This document shows, piece after piece, positions 1 through 10,377 of a DNA stretch of 64,000 nt. Position 1 is the stretch's first letter. Every line of letters starts with the position of its first letter. The stretch is from Clavelina lepadiformis (lineage: Eukaryota > Chordata > Ascidiacea > Aplousobranchia > Clavelinidae). The DNA lies in contig NC_135242.1 of NCBI RefSeq assembly GCF_947623445.1, forward strand, positions 21,514,001 through 21,578,000. The letters are read 5' to 3'. The notes under the pieces are model-generated. The model worked only from the letters and a program-made list of their open reading frames with translations. It made no database searches and had not been told where the DNA came from. The position numbers and the translations under genes are program-made.

Positions 1-1548
1 TAAACAAAATTAAACACTTTATAAAAATCCAACTATAGTACAAATATAGTTTTAACTGCACACAAAGTGTTAAAGGATGTTATCAAAATGTATCAAAATG
101 TTAAAGAAAAACGAATAAAACATGACACCAAGAAGAATGATTGTTTCAGTTTTGTAGCAAGTTGTATTTCTTAAAATGATTCACCAGTGTAGTACTTTGG
201 ATTTGCTATGCAAAAAATATGTTTATGTATAGAGCTTATTATCATCCATTAGAATATGAAAAAGTAGGTCTCTTTTTTCAAGTTGTTGAAAAAAGTTTCA
301 TCAAGCTTAATGGTCTATAACAGGGGTGGCCAAACTGCGGCTCTCGAGCCGCATGCGGCTCTTTGAGCCTTTAATTGCGGCTCTTTAATGAATTTGCATT
401 GTTGAATTAAACATGCATTTTCCCGGTCTAGACGAGTTGTTTGATCCGATTATGAAACAATACGTTCTGTCACACGTAGTAACAATGGACTCATTGTTAG
501 TAATAATCAAATTACACTCCAAAAAGTACATTATTGTACAGAAGGGTGCTAACTTATACACTGTAGTTAAGTAAACTGTCAGATTGAATCTGTACGTCAG
601 GGCTGACCTAGTTTTAAGTCTTGGTTAAGGTTATACTAATAATTGCAAAAAGAGTTGGTGAAGCCAATAGCCAAGGTGGAGACTCATAGTATCACCACGC
701 AGCATTAATGTTTATCAATAGCTACACTTCGATGTGAGTGAATAAATTCGTGTTTTTTATTGTGTTTGTGTTGTGGCTCTTTTAAAACTGGAATTTGTTA
801 TATGCGGCTCGAGCATGAAGCAGGTCTGGCCACCCCTGGTCTATAAGTTCAAAATAGTCCAAGCATGACCATCCTATTTTTCTTATTCTATGGGTTATAT
901 AAAAGCTCTACCATATGTTTAGGTCCTCCTTATCTATACTATGTGTGGCCGACCCTGCACACAGTCACAGCAAAACGTGGCATACAGTTACACTGTTTGC
1001 TGTAAAAGCTTAAAATTCGGTGACTTTTCCTACAAAATGCTCAGCTATCTGTCTATTTTTGTTTTATGAAGTTTGATTTTGTAGTTTTTGAGATTTCATA
1101 TTTTCATAATTCTGCTCTCTGTTGCCGCCATGAGTGCATCGAAGCATATCGTTTTCGTTTAATCGTTTATGCACAACTAACTCGACTAACTGTTCTCTTG
1201 TGGTCTCTTTTCGCACTCAGCTGGTTTTCCAGGCGATTAAGCACAGTGGTAGCGCGGCGTAACAAAGAAAAACTTCTAGAAATGTATCACTTGTAGAAAT
1301 ACTTAATCTACACTAAATGCACTTTCTTTAGTTTTACAATTATGCTGTATACAGGAAGCCAGATGTTTTTGCTACTAACCTGTAAAAATCCGAAAAGTTT
1401 ATGATGTATACTTTTCGAGTAATTAACAATTGAAAATTTGTGTGATTTATCGGCCACAGATAGTTAAAATAGTAATGTTGCTTACCCGATGTAAATAGGG
1501 TCGATATTGATATTTTGTGCTCAATTTTAAGCATTATATTTATTACAG
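1..1548 (+). other. Last part of intron 14 of gene B0, containing a MITE
   Basis: This non-coding stretch matches intron 14 of B1 (14854-16408) and of B2 (29852-31396). It lies between the fourth CUB domain of a gene outside the window and exon 15 at 1549. Apart from the hAT-type MITE at 321-838 I see no coding potential. Short open frames in it are not conserved between the copies. Confidence 0.8.
321..838. mobile_element. hAT-type MITE, 518 bp, with 8-bp target duplication
   Basis: The ends are inverted repeats: caggggtggccaaactgcgg at the left and a complementary tctggccacccctg at the right. The 8-bp duplication gtctataa lies at 313-320 and 839-846. Copies 2 and 3 of the unit keep the uninterrupted site (near 15704 and 30692), so the element inserted after the copies separated. 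There is no transposase frame, so it is non-autonomous. The GC-rich palindromic ends with repeated gcggctc are typical of hAT MITEs in many animals. Confidence 0.93.
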
Positions 1549-2143
1549 TTCGGTCAAACTGTGGTGCCTTGCTGGTGGCCAATACAAAAACCCAACTTCT
1601 TTCTTCGCCCGATTATTCTCATAATAATTCTTCAAACAATGTTTTCTGTGACTGGATAATCACCACATCACCTGATAATAAGATCTCCTTTAGTATCCAC
1701 AATCTGGCATTGGACCAAAGGGGAGCTTTAACGGTACGTCATAAAATACATCTACATAAGACGGCCTGAGTAGTCTTCAAATCAAATATTGATTACTTAT
1801 TTAGTATAGTAATTAACTTATAGAGACTGCACCGATCATATTTGGCGATTTGTTGAGATTCTGTTCCTTTCAATACAAAAGTTTATCTCTGGTTGCATCT
1901 GACCACTTACTTAATAAAAACAGTATGGAATGGAAATGATTATGAAACTTTAAAAGAAATATAAGTTGTACTTTTTGTTTAATCACAAAGGTCTACGACA
2001 AAATGACAAGTATGGGAAAATTCACGGAATTGAAAACCAATACAACCATTTCATCATCTTCAAACGTTATGAGAATAAGACTTCGACATCAAGGAGCATC
2101 GCAAAGAGGACTTCTGGGATCTTTCAAAGAGTTGAAGAACTAA
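1549..2143 (+). CDS. 3' end of a multi-CUB secreted protein (gene B0)
   Basis: Two terminal exons, 1549-1733 (phase 1 in, phase 0 out) and 1991-2143 (ends at TAA), encode the fifth and last CUB domain of a B-type gene whose first 14 exons lie before the window. The first half has the conserved SSPDYS turn and one cysteine pair (NCGALL and VFCDW). The second half begins VYDKM, the usual start of a CUB second exon, and ends SFKELKN. The acceptors are tattacag and cacaaag and the donor is acg/gtacgt. The exons are nearly identical to the last exons of B1 and B2, which fixes the identity. No transmembrane segment or GPI signal follows, so the product should be secreted. Confidence 0.88.
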
Positions 2144-2210
2144 AAACTTCATGAAGATACAAAAAAGCGATTCACCTTCTTTGATTTTTTCATGATCTTG
2201 AACTCACAAG

Positions 2211-2448
2211 CAATGTTCCCTCTAAGCTGCGCGCGTGCGCAAATGCGCACTGCTGACACGGTCTCCGCGCACAGAAAATCTGTGCTGCGCACAAGAAAAA
2301 AATCCAACCTGCATTGAAAATAAAATAAACGCATAATAATGGCCACAGTGCGCACGTGGCTCGTCTGACATTGCTCACAGTGGTCCAAGGGACCGCTCAG
2401 GGAGTTAGTGTGTTTGCTCAGACTCGTGAAAAATTAGAGGGAACATTG
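2211..2448. mobile_element. hAT-type MITE, 238 bp, with 8-bp target duplication
   Basis: The left end caatgttccctctaagctgc and the right end ttagagggaacattg are inverted repeats. The duplication ctcacaag lies at 2203-2210 and 2449-2456. Copies 2 and 3 have the empty site (near 17052 and 32041). It has no coding capacity. Short open frames that cross it on both strands are spurious. It is about 70 bases downstream of the B0 stop codon and may fall in its 3' UTR. Confidence 0.93.
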
Positions 2449-3306
2449 CTCACAAGTTACTTGAAACATTTTGTTGTCTATCGATTATCTCAACCAAATG
2501 TATCTACACTACTATTATTGTTTAGTCAAATATTATTCATCTCAGTAGAAAATGTCAAATTTATAGGCCTTTTAAAAATACACTTGTGATATAATGTTTT
2601 TCAATATTGAAAAAGTAAAGGGTCCCATTTATCAACTATGGCTTTGTGGTCCTCTTTAGACGACAGAAATGTTTCAAGAAAGTTGTTTTGCTGATGTCTA
2701 TCGGTAACATTATGTTACCTAAATAAGAAGGTATTGTACGATAAAACAAGCTCGATTTTACCTGCGGTTAAGTATGAATACTTTCTGTCACTATGATATC
2801 GAAAAAATCGTTAGTTCGAAATTATATTTCACAACTTCTTGATGTACGTTATTGTGTATTACCGTATAATAAACTTAAACTAGATATATACCTTCTCATC
2901 CAAATCTATAACTTCACAGCTAAAGTCAATATTCTGCGTGCTTATTCTCCAAACCAAACAGTTCTTATTTTTGAAAACGAACTGGGCCACCTGCTTACGA
3001 CAAAATGGTTCATTATTATCTAAAAGATTGTTTTGCGCTTTCACAATTGGTTTTTCGCTTTCACATTTCACATAATGTTTTGTTTTGTTTTCTAACACAT
3101 GTCTTTTCCGCCTTCACTAAAGTGCATTGTACCATGAAACTTTTTCATTTCATCGGATGTGATTATCGTTCACTAATAAAAGCTCATAATTAAGTCAATT
3201 GCGGAAGTATTTGGCTTTTACTTGTGGGGTATTTTCCAATACCAGCTATTTTTTGGTATTGTAGGAAGTGTTGGTTGCACCAGACTTGGCAGCGCGTAGG
3301 TTACTT

Positions 3307-3312
3307 TATAAA
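3307..3312 (+). promoter_or_regulatory. Possible TATA box of gene A1
   Basis: TATAAA lies about 150 bases before the A1 start codon. It is kept at the equivalent place before A2 (near 17895) and A3 (near 32895). No transcription start can be read from sequence alone, so this is a weak call. Confidence 0.3.
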
Positions 3313-3460
3313 CTCGTTTGCCACATTATTAACTTTTTCTCGTTTCGCACGAAAATGCCTGACAGGTAACGGAAAGATCAGAAAATTTTTTCCAGTCGTG
3401 AGCTAGCTACTTTGCAAAGCTATACAGGCTATTGTTATAAAGGTTATTTATAAGCTTAGA

Positions 3461-6400
3461 ATGCAGCTTAATAGATGGTTTGTGTCGTTTTGTGTTCTTC
3501 TATTTGCTGTTTCTGCAATTAACGGTAAGACTTTATTTTCAAAAAATGTTTATCAATTAATAGTAAAAGTACAACGAGTCCAGAAAAAAGAATGTTCGAT
3601 AATGTAAACAGTACATAGCGAAAAATATTCGTCAACAAAAACAGTACTTCACTTTGTAAAATTTAAAGTGGGCAGAAAACCAGAATATCTTCCACATTCT
3701 TTTGAAAAAGTTTCATGACTCGCTATCAATTAAAATGAAATAGTTATCTTTTCTTGCAGCATGTCGGTTTCAACAGCTGGTGAGATATCGAAGAAAAAGC
3801 ATAAGATTTAGGACTCGCAAACTCAGACCTTATTTCAGCCAGTGCCTTACCAGCAAGGTATGTTTTATATTAACTGAACTTCTACTTACAGAAGCAACCA
3901 GCTAAAGAATCATACAAAGGTTTTATTTTTAGGCGGAAAAAACTTACAAAAGTTGGAATTCGATCGTAGATTTTGTGGTTCTTGATACTCACTGGTTCAC
4001 GGAGGTCGAAGACGGCATTTGCGCGTAAGTTTATGCCCAAGATGCCTGCTTCAGAAAAGGCAATTATTACCACAGAGTTTATAACAAACTTCTTGCAGCC
4101 ACCAAGTTCGCCTTGCATTAAACGCCTATATGATTTACCTAAAACGCATATGAACTTGTTTAAACTGTTAATGACAAAAAGTAAATTTAAAATCTAAAAG
4201 ATTTTATTTACTTAAATAAATTTCACTAATCATGTAGTAAAGCCGCTGGACGCAACAACACAAAATGTTGGAGATCAGCTGTTAAAGAAATGCTTCGTTC
4301 AAATTCTGCTCTTCTTCCATATTTACTTCAATGTATGAAGCATCGCAAACTTAAAGAAAATTCAACATCAAGTGTGTAGTTTATGACAGATTTTGTTCAA
4401 AGCTAAGTTGTTAAAGTTTTGCTGCAGCAAAATGCACATTTTTCTTCAATTTTGTTTCATTAAAAATAGAAAAGAAGGAAGGAAGAAATTCAGTTGATGA
4501 GACATCATGTGCTAGTAAGACTATCCCCAGGAAATATGAGAATTGTTTCAAAAACTCAATGAAAAAGTCAGACAAAAAGAGAAGAAGATTTCATCTCGCA
4601 TCAGTGCTTGAGTTTCTGGAGGATCACTGGATTTGTGAAAAGTAGAAGTGCTTCTTTCTTCTTATAGATTTGAGACATTGATTTTTTCGTTTTATTGCTG
4701 GAATTTACATGTGGACTAAGCAGTTTGCCAACGAAACCTGAAGTCTGTTAGAGTTGTTTCAAATATTTAACTCATGTGAGAATTTCCAAGTTGGAGATTT
4801 TCTTATTTGACAAAGCCAAGAGTTATTTATTCTAACTTAGCCTATACTGACCTAAAATCGTGTATTTCATATATTCAATGTACGGCTTATGTTAGCACAT
4901 ACGTAATTTTCTTTAACCAGAATGATAAAAACGAAATGAAACATTAACTCAGTTTTCTCCTTGCAAGTAAAAAACCGTGTATTTGGCAAATTTTTATTAT
5001 CATCTAAGTCTAAAATGTTTTCAAATTTTTTCGTTTTCATTTCCGTATTATTTTATTATTTGATTGCCTGGATCAATTAGTTAAATCTATCACAGCCCGA
5101 TTATGACGAAAACCTGTTTCACGAAATCCAACGTCACCTGTCACACGCAAAGCTGGCTTCGACGGATGGCGAGGTTGACAAAACCAACATCGCCAATCAA
5201 AACGATTTTAAATAAATGCAACGCAAAGATTTTTCCCCGTCCTGTTTCAGGTTTGAGCAACTTGATGTTAACGCCAGGTTTTGAACATTATGTTTAGGTT
5301 AACATTAACCAAAGCAATTGACTTCAGTATAAAATGTTTTATCTTAATCGAAATGAATGTTTTTTCAACTTTGTTTATTAGACTATACTTATAGTGTGAA
5401 ATGTTTGTTACGGTATAAAATAAAAACCGTACGTAAAGCTTTTTGGCACAAAGATATGTCACTGCTAATACAACTGTTTTCACAAATAAAAGTAAAAAAA
5501 ACATTTTCAACTTTTCAACCCAGACATTTTTATCCGTTTCATTTCTAAGTAACGTGTTAATGGCCGTCTTAGATTATCACTTTTAAAAAAATGTGTCTTT
5601 AAGAAATTTGCGAAACAGCGTCTGCCACTTTAGAACCCCTTGCCATATGGCTTTTGCTGCAACTGTTTTCGCCAATGAAGTTATAAGAATGTTTGAACTT
5701 TGTCAGAGACCTGTGAAGAAAGTTATCCAACGTTGGGGATGCAAAGCTCAGTGATGACGTCACCCGGTTACCCTGATAGAGAGAACCACAATTTTGACTG
5801 CTTGTACCGATTTGAATCTCAAATCTCACTTGGGTTGGCATTAAAAGTGGAAGTTGATACTGAAAGTTGCTGTGACTTTGTGACGGTGGGAAAAAGACTG
5901 CCTTAATTATATTGATCACAAATCTTACTTTTGTGCAATGATTTCTTCTAACACTGCCAAATATTTCTTTACTTTTTCTGTTCTCTGTAGGTTTTTTTGA
6001 AAAATTCAACCGTCCTAGCAAAACTCTCTGGTAACGTGACAAGAACATTTGAAGTTGATTTTAACGTCAGAGAAATATTTGTTCAATATCACACAGATGA
6101 GAATGTGCCAAGCAAAGGGTTTCGAATTACTCGAAGAAATGGTAAGTCAATTTGTGTTGTTTAAACTTAAATCATGATAAAAAGATGTTTAAGATATTAA
6201 CGTCATTAAATGTGACGTAATGCTGATGGCTTAAACAACTTAACAATATTTTAGTTCTCCGTATGTTGGTCTAAATCGGTCAAAAATATTTATTTATAAT
6301 TATTTTCTAGTTTGTAAATACAACCTACCCGCTCTTGGAACTGTATGGATGATACATCCTCCAACTTATTATCATCTCAGAAAGATAAACTTGCAAACAT

Positions 6401-8576
6401 TTGGTCAGGAAATGGAATGCAAGTGGACGATCACTGCATCGCCTGGGACACAGGCTGTGCTTTACATAGAAAGAATTCGCATGAGCGTTTGCTGCGAACA
6501 GTTAGAGGTATGGCATAGCTTCGGTTTTGTAAAATTTATAAAACAAATTACATCACAATTGTAGAATAATTTGAAATTAATACAAAATTGTATTATTGTA
6601 TTGTATTATTAAGCTGCAGTTTTGCGTTAGGTATTTGATGGTGCTATGCTTCTTGGGAATTACACTATTGCAAAATCAAGCAATATTCCAATTGTGTCTA
6701 CGAATGGAAGTTTGACGATACGATATTATACCAACTCCACGAAGCCTAGAAATGGCTTTCGTGCCCATTTGGGTAGAAGTAAGTTTATGTACCATATTTG
6801 CAACACCAGACTTCGTAAGACCATTTTATAATGTGTTTTTGTTCTTTATAAAACATTAACCAATACCACAAAACATCCGCAAATATTCCAGAAAAATGCA
6901 TTATAGACTACATTCTGATCATTGAAGCTATGTCTTGCATTTTAACCAAACGTTTTTCAAAGACAACAACATTTTATTCTTTTTTTTAGTGTATCCCCCA
7001 TGCCACGATGAGTTTAGAGCTGCGGATAATTGGACAAACTTTTCATTGACCGAAGGTCAACTTATTTGGCGAGGTTACAAACCGGTTATTTGCTACTGGT
7101 ATATCAGGTCATCACCAGGTTACGCAGTGGTTCTCAATATAACTGCGTACGGCAATATTCCTCCATCACCCTTCTACGAGCTCGACAACGTTGAGGTAAA
7201 GAAGCTTTCTGCGTTACACTAGCCTATTTGTAGTGGCTTAAAATTCGAAGCTTTTGTAGGGCGCGATACTTATGATAACTTTGTGAAAGTTTGCTGATTT
7301 TTGTATCGCGTTTTCAATTGAAAATCTCTCAACCAAAACAGTTGTTGATCCTATCTAACATCTGCAGAACTTAAAACAAAGCTTTGGTCCACGTTTTTCG
7401 TTTTAACCCTGTCGTACAATTGAATTTGTTGTTTATTGTTTTCAACAGATATTTGATGGACCAAAGCTTGTGAAAAAATTCATAAACGACAGTAAAGCTT
7501 TCGTGTCCAGTGAAAATCGGTTCGCGATTCGTCAACATTCCTACATCTTCAAGTCGTTTGCTTTGCAAGCTTCTTACAAGCAAAGTCAGTTAGTAGCTTT
7601 GTTTAACAGCAAGTTATATAAACTGTAATTGTGTTTTTGTATACCACATTAAGCAAACTGTTACCGCGAGATATTTCTAGTTTAGTTTTTAGTTCTTTTT
7701 AATGCTTTAATAAACGCGAAACTCTGACTGACACATTGTCTTGTCACTAGTTCCATGCAACGTCACTTACAATCTCACCGGTTCCGCTTCAATGAAGCTT
7801 GCCTCGCCTGACTACGAAGGTTCTCCTTTCAACATTTACCAACGATGCACTTACACTTTGCACGCCCAACCTGGCAAGAAGATACAAATGTCTTTGCAAA
7901 CTTTTACACGGAAAGGATTTGTAGAGGTAATGACAAAATAGATTAGGTCACAAATAATTCGAAATTAGAGCAAGCCGAATCATTTTCAATAAAGAGATCA
8001 GTGGCCAAAACACTTTAGTGAAACGGTTGTTTTGGTACACTATCATGACCTTTTATATTTAGGTACTGAGCGGAGATATTAATTTCGGTCGTGCTAGCGG
8101 TGTTGACAAAACATTTCGACTGACAAGTAGCCGAAATACGATTCAGCTTCGCTACACAGCACCCAAAGCTTTCTCTGCAAAACGTCGAGGATTCGTCGCT
8201 ACGTATCGACAAGGTAACCTCATGTTCTCAATTCGTGAATTGTTGTCGATATTCTAAAGTTAATGAGTATTTGCGAAAATTAACTTTGACCCCTAGCCTC
8301 TTGTAGGCTATTTGGTGCAAATCCGTTGAATACTAGGCATACATCTTAAAGAGCTATTCAGTCTGAACTACCAAATTTAAAAAAGCTTTGTTTGTCGCAG
8401 TTCGGATAGCTTGTGGATCCCTGTTGGAGACCCAAGCAACAGTTCAACCTTTTTCTTCGCTTGGTTATCGAAACGAATCTTCAAACAATGTCGTTTGTGA
8501 CCGCATAATCACCACCTCTCCTGATAATCAAATCTCTTTGGCCAAACAGAATCTGGAGTTAGACGAGAAGCAATGA
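3461..8576 (+). CDS. Secreted multi-CUB protein A1 (744 aa, 4.5 CUB domains)
   Basis: Fifteen exons: 3461-3524, 3760-3857, 3933-4024, 4238-4371, 4470-4641, 5096-5250, 5707-5885, 5991-6141, 6311-6507, 6631-6778, 6990-7195, 7449-7584, 7751-7926, 8063-8213, 8401-8576. They total 2235 bases and all junctions are in frame. Residues 1-22 form a signal peptide (MQLNRWFVSFCVLLFAVSA). Residues 22-238 are the cysteine-rich domain with SIVDFVVLDTHWF and FLEDHWIC. CUB1 spans 239-348 (SPGYPD, SCCDFVT), CUB2 349-463 (VCCEQLEVFDG), CUB3 464-577 (IFDGPKLV) and CUB4 578-686. From 687 only the first half of CUB5 remains and it ends LELDEKQ-stop. B genes splice on to a further exon at this point. Here that exon is missing downstream and lies inverted near 9.1 kb. 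A possible poly(A) signal AATAAA is at 8924-8929. This is the only A copy without an obvious lesion. It is probably secreted, with unknown function. Confidence 0.87.
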
Positions 8577-9092
8577 TCTCGAACCGAACGTGATAATATC
8601 TTTCGTTGCTACAATGATTCGAATAACTGCTACATTAAAAAACAATCATCATTTTTGTCGTAATACTTCGAAATTATATCGATGGCTAGAGCAAGCCACA
8701 AGCCGATGCGAATGAACATCTGTATTTGGCTCAGCATCTATTTATACACTCCAATTTTTATGAGCTGTGTGTAGTAATAACAAAGGATAATCTCTGTGTG
8801 TAGCATTTTGAGATCTTTTAATTCATCATATCACAAGTTTATTTACTTTGCATACGTTGCTTTTGTCACCTTAAGTTTCGATTTGTTGAGTTGCCTAAAG
8901 AATTAAACTGAAATGAAATTGCAAATAAAAAATTCTGCATACATTTGTTGTACTCAACGCAATTAACCTGCCATAACAAAAGGTCACATTCGAAGATCTG
9001 TAAAATCTGTCTTTGATCATCTTTAGATAGATGATAAAAGAATGATAAATGGAATGTTCTTTTGTGTCTTCATGAAGTCATTAGCTTTTCCA

Positions 9093-9211
9093 CTATTTGA
9101 AAGATCCCAAAAATCCTCTTTGCGATGCTCCTTGATGTCGAATTCTTATTCTCATAACGCTTGAAGATACTGCAATGGTATTATTGGTTTTCGATCCCGT
9201 GAACTGACTTT
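9093..9211 (-). pseudogene. Inverted orphan fragment of a terminal CUB5 exon (copy 1)
   Basis: Read on the - strand, this encodes SSSVMRIRIRHQGASQRG and then FLGSFK-stop. It matches the last exon of B genes (SSSNVMRIRLRHQGASQRG at 1991-2143). The match continues into 3' UTR sequence (cttcatgaaga). The start of the exon (VYDKMTSMG) is missing, and the stop comes four codons earlier than in B. It lies about 500 bases downstream of A1 in the opposite orientation, so A1 cannot splice to it. It looks like the displaced second half of the A-gene CUB5 domain. Confidence 0.85.
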
Positions 9212-9767
9212 AGTAAAATGGATTCAAACACATGGGTGGTGATTCAAAGTCATATAAACATCTAAATGCTATTTGTTTTTTGTGGCGTCTCACCATCCAT
9301 TGGAAGCGACGAGCTGCAAAGTTTGAGATGATAAAATCGGGTGAAGCCTGAAAATAAAGCTCATAAAACAGGGCATAATTCATGTTCTTACTTTCAAGTT
9401 CGTACATCAGCTCTTTCATTATAAGTAGTGTCTTGTCCCATGACCTATTTTTCTCGATAGGTTAGTGAATATAACGCCTATGCAGTATAGTAAGCGATAG
9501 CTTATTAAAGAAATATTGGTAAATTATTTTCTTACCATTCGCAGTGGAATTAGTAAAGTGAAGACCAAAAAGTAACACAATTATTCTTGCTATGACTTTG
9601 AGAAGTTCCACTCGTCAAAAAAAAGTTACTAACACATTTACTACACTTCTGAGTGCAAGTAATGCAATGAGTTTAGGATATACACACAATGTACACAACA
9701 CACAATATATTCACACGACTGTTAACTTTGTCAGCACACATTCTAATGTTGTATGCAGCGTAACACC

Positions 9768-10218
9768 AATTAAACTTTCAATTGCTGGAATTTCTCGCTG
9801 GATGCTTTCCAATAAAAAGCAATCAATGTAAACTTTTAAACTCTCAACACACAGCGTGTTCTGCAGCAACGAGTGTTGCTAAGATTTGGCATTTGGCAAA
9901 TCGAGTAATAGTGCAAAATTGCTTTACGAATAACGGTGAAATACTTCCGCAATTAACTGATTTATAGACTTTATATAGATTGATAACAATCCAGAAAAGA
10001 ACAATGTGTACGGCTATACCGGAAAAGGCCAAAACATTAAAACAAATGCAAACTCCGAAAGTCAAACAACCGACTTAAGCAGACTTTGCCCGATGCTAAG
10101 TCCTAACAACACCAGTTGCAGCTGTTAAACTAAACTTATTTTGACAAATATAGAACGTTTCTTCGATTGCTTGCTGTTGGTAAGCACCCAGCGAAAAATT
10201 CCAGCAATTAAAAGTTTG
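9768..10218. repeat. Imperfect inverted repeat upstream of B1
   Basis: The left arm at about 9768-9833 (core aattgctggaatttctcgct) and the right arm at about 10146-10218 are reverse complements with roughly 80% match. About 310 bases separate them. The pair is also present in copy 2 (24300-24750). It could be a decayed foldback or MITE-like element. No target duplication was recognised. Confidence 0.6.
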
Positions 10219-10286
10219 ATTAATTTCAGGTTATTTGCGACGTTAGGTTGTGTGCTGATTTAACGTTACGACGTTAACAGTTGCGT

Positions 10287-10297
10287 CTATATATATC
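10287..10297 (+). promoter_or_regulatory. Possible TATA-like element of gene B1
   Basis: A tctatatatat run lies about 85 bases before the B1 start codon and is identical before B2. In an A+T-rich genome this is only suggestive. Confidence 0.3.
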
Positions 10298-10377
10298 TTG
10301 TAATCATTGCAGTACTTGCATTCAGAGGACGTGTCAGTAAAAGCGTTTCTGATGAGTCAAGTCCTAGAAGTCTTGCC

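Larger units (their letters stand above)
2144..3460 (+). other. Intergenic region between B0 and A1
   Basis: This holds the 3' flank of B0, an hAT-type MITE at 2211-2448 and the upstream region of A1. No conserved reading frame was found when it was compared with the equivalent stretches 16998-18037 and 31987-33037. Confidence 0.7.
8577..10377 (+). other. Intergenic region between A1 and B1
   Basis: This region holds an inverted fragment of a CUB5 terminal exon (9093-9211, - strand), a long imperfect inverted repeat (9768-10218) and the B1 upstream region. It is one of the best conserved stretches between unit copies 1 and 2, with about 1% difference over most of it. That is less divergence than in the A1/A2 coding exons. 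No further frame can be supported as a gene. Confidence 0.7.

Noticed and set aside
1066-1296. A 76-codon open frame in intron 14 of B0
   Set aside because: It is broken in the equivalent introns of B1 and B2 and encodes no recognisable domain.
2149-2589. Open frames on both strands of 60-80 codons across the MITE at 2211-2448
   Set aside because: They arise from the GC-rich transposon sequence, are absent from the other two tandem copies, and have no splice or domain support.
9210-9419. A 69-codon - strand frame next to the inverted orphan exon
   Set aside because: It shares no similarity with CUB exons. It is preserved in copy 2 only because the whole region is nearly identical.
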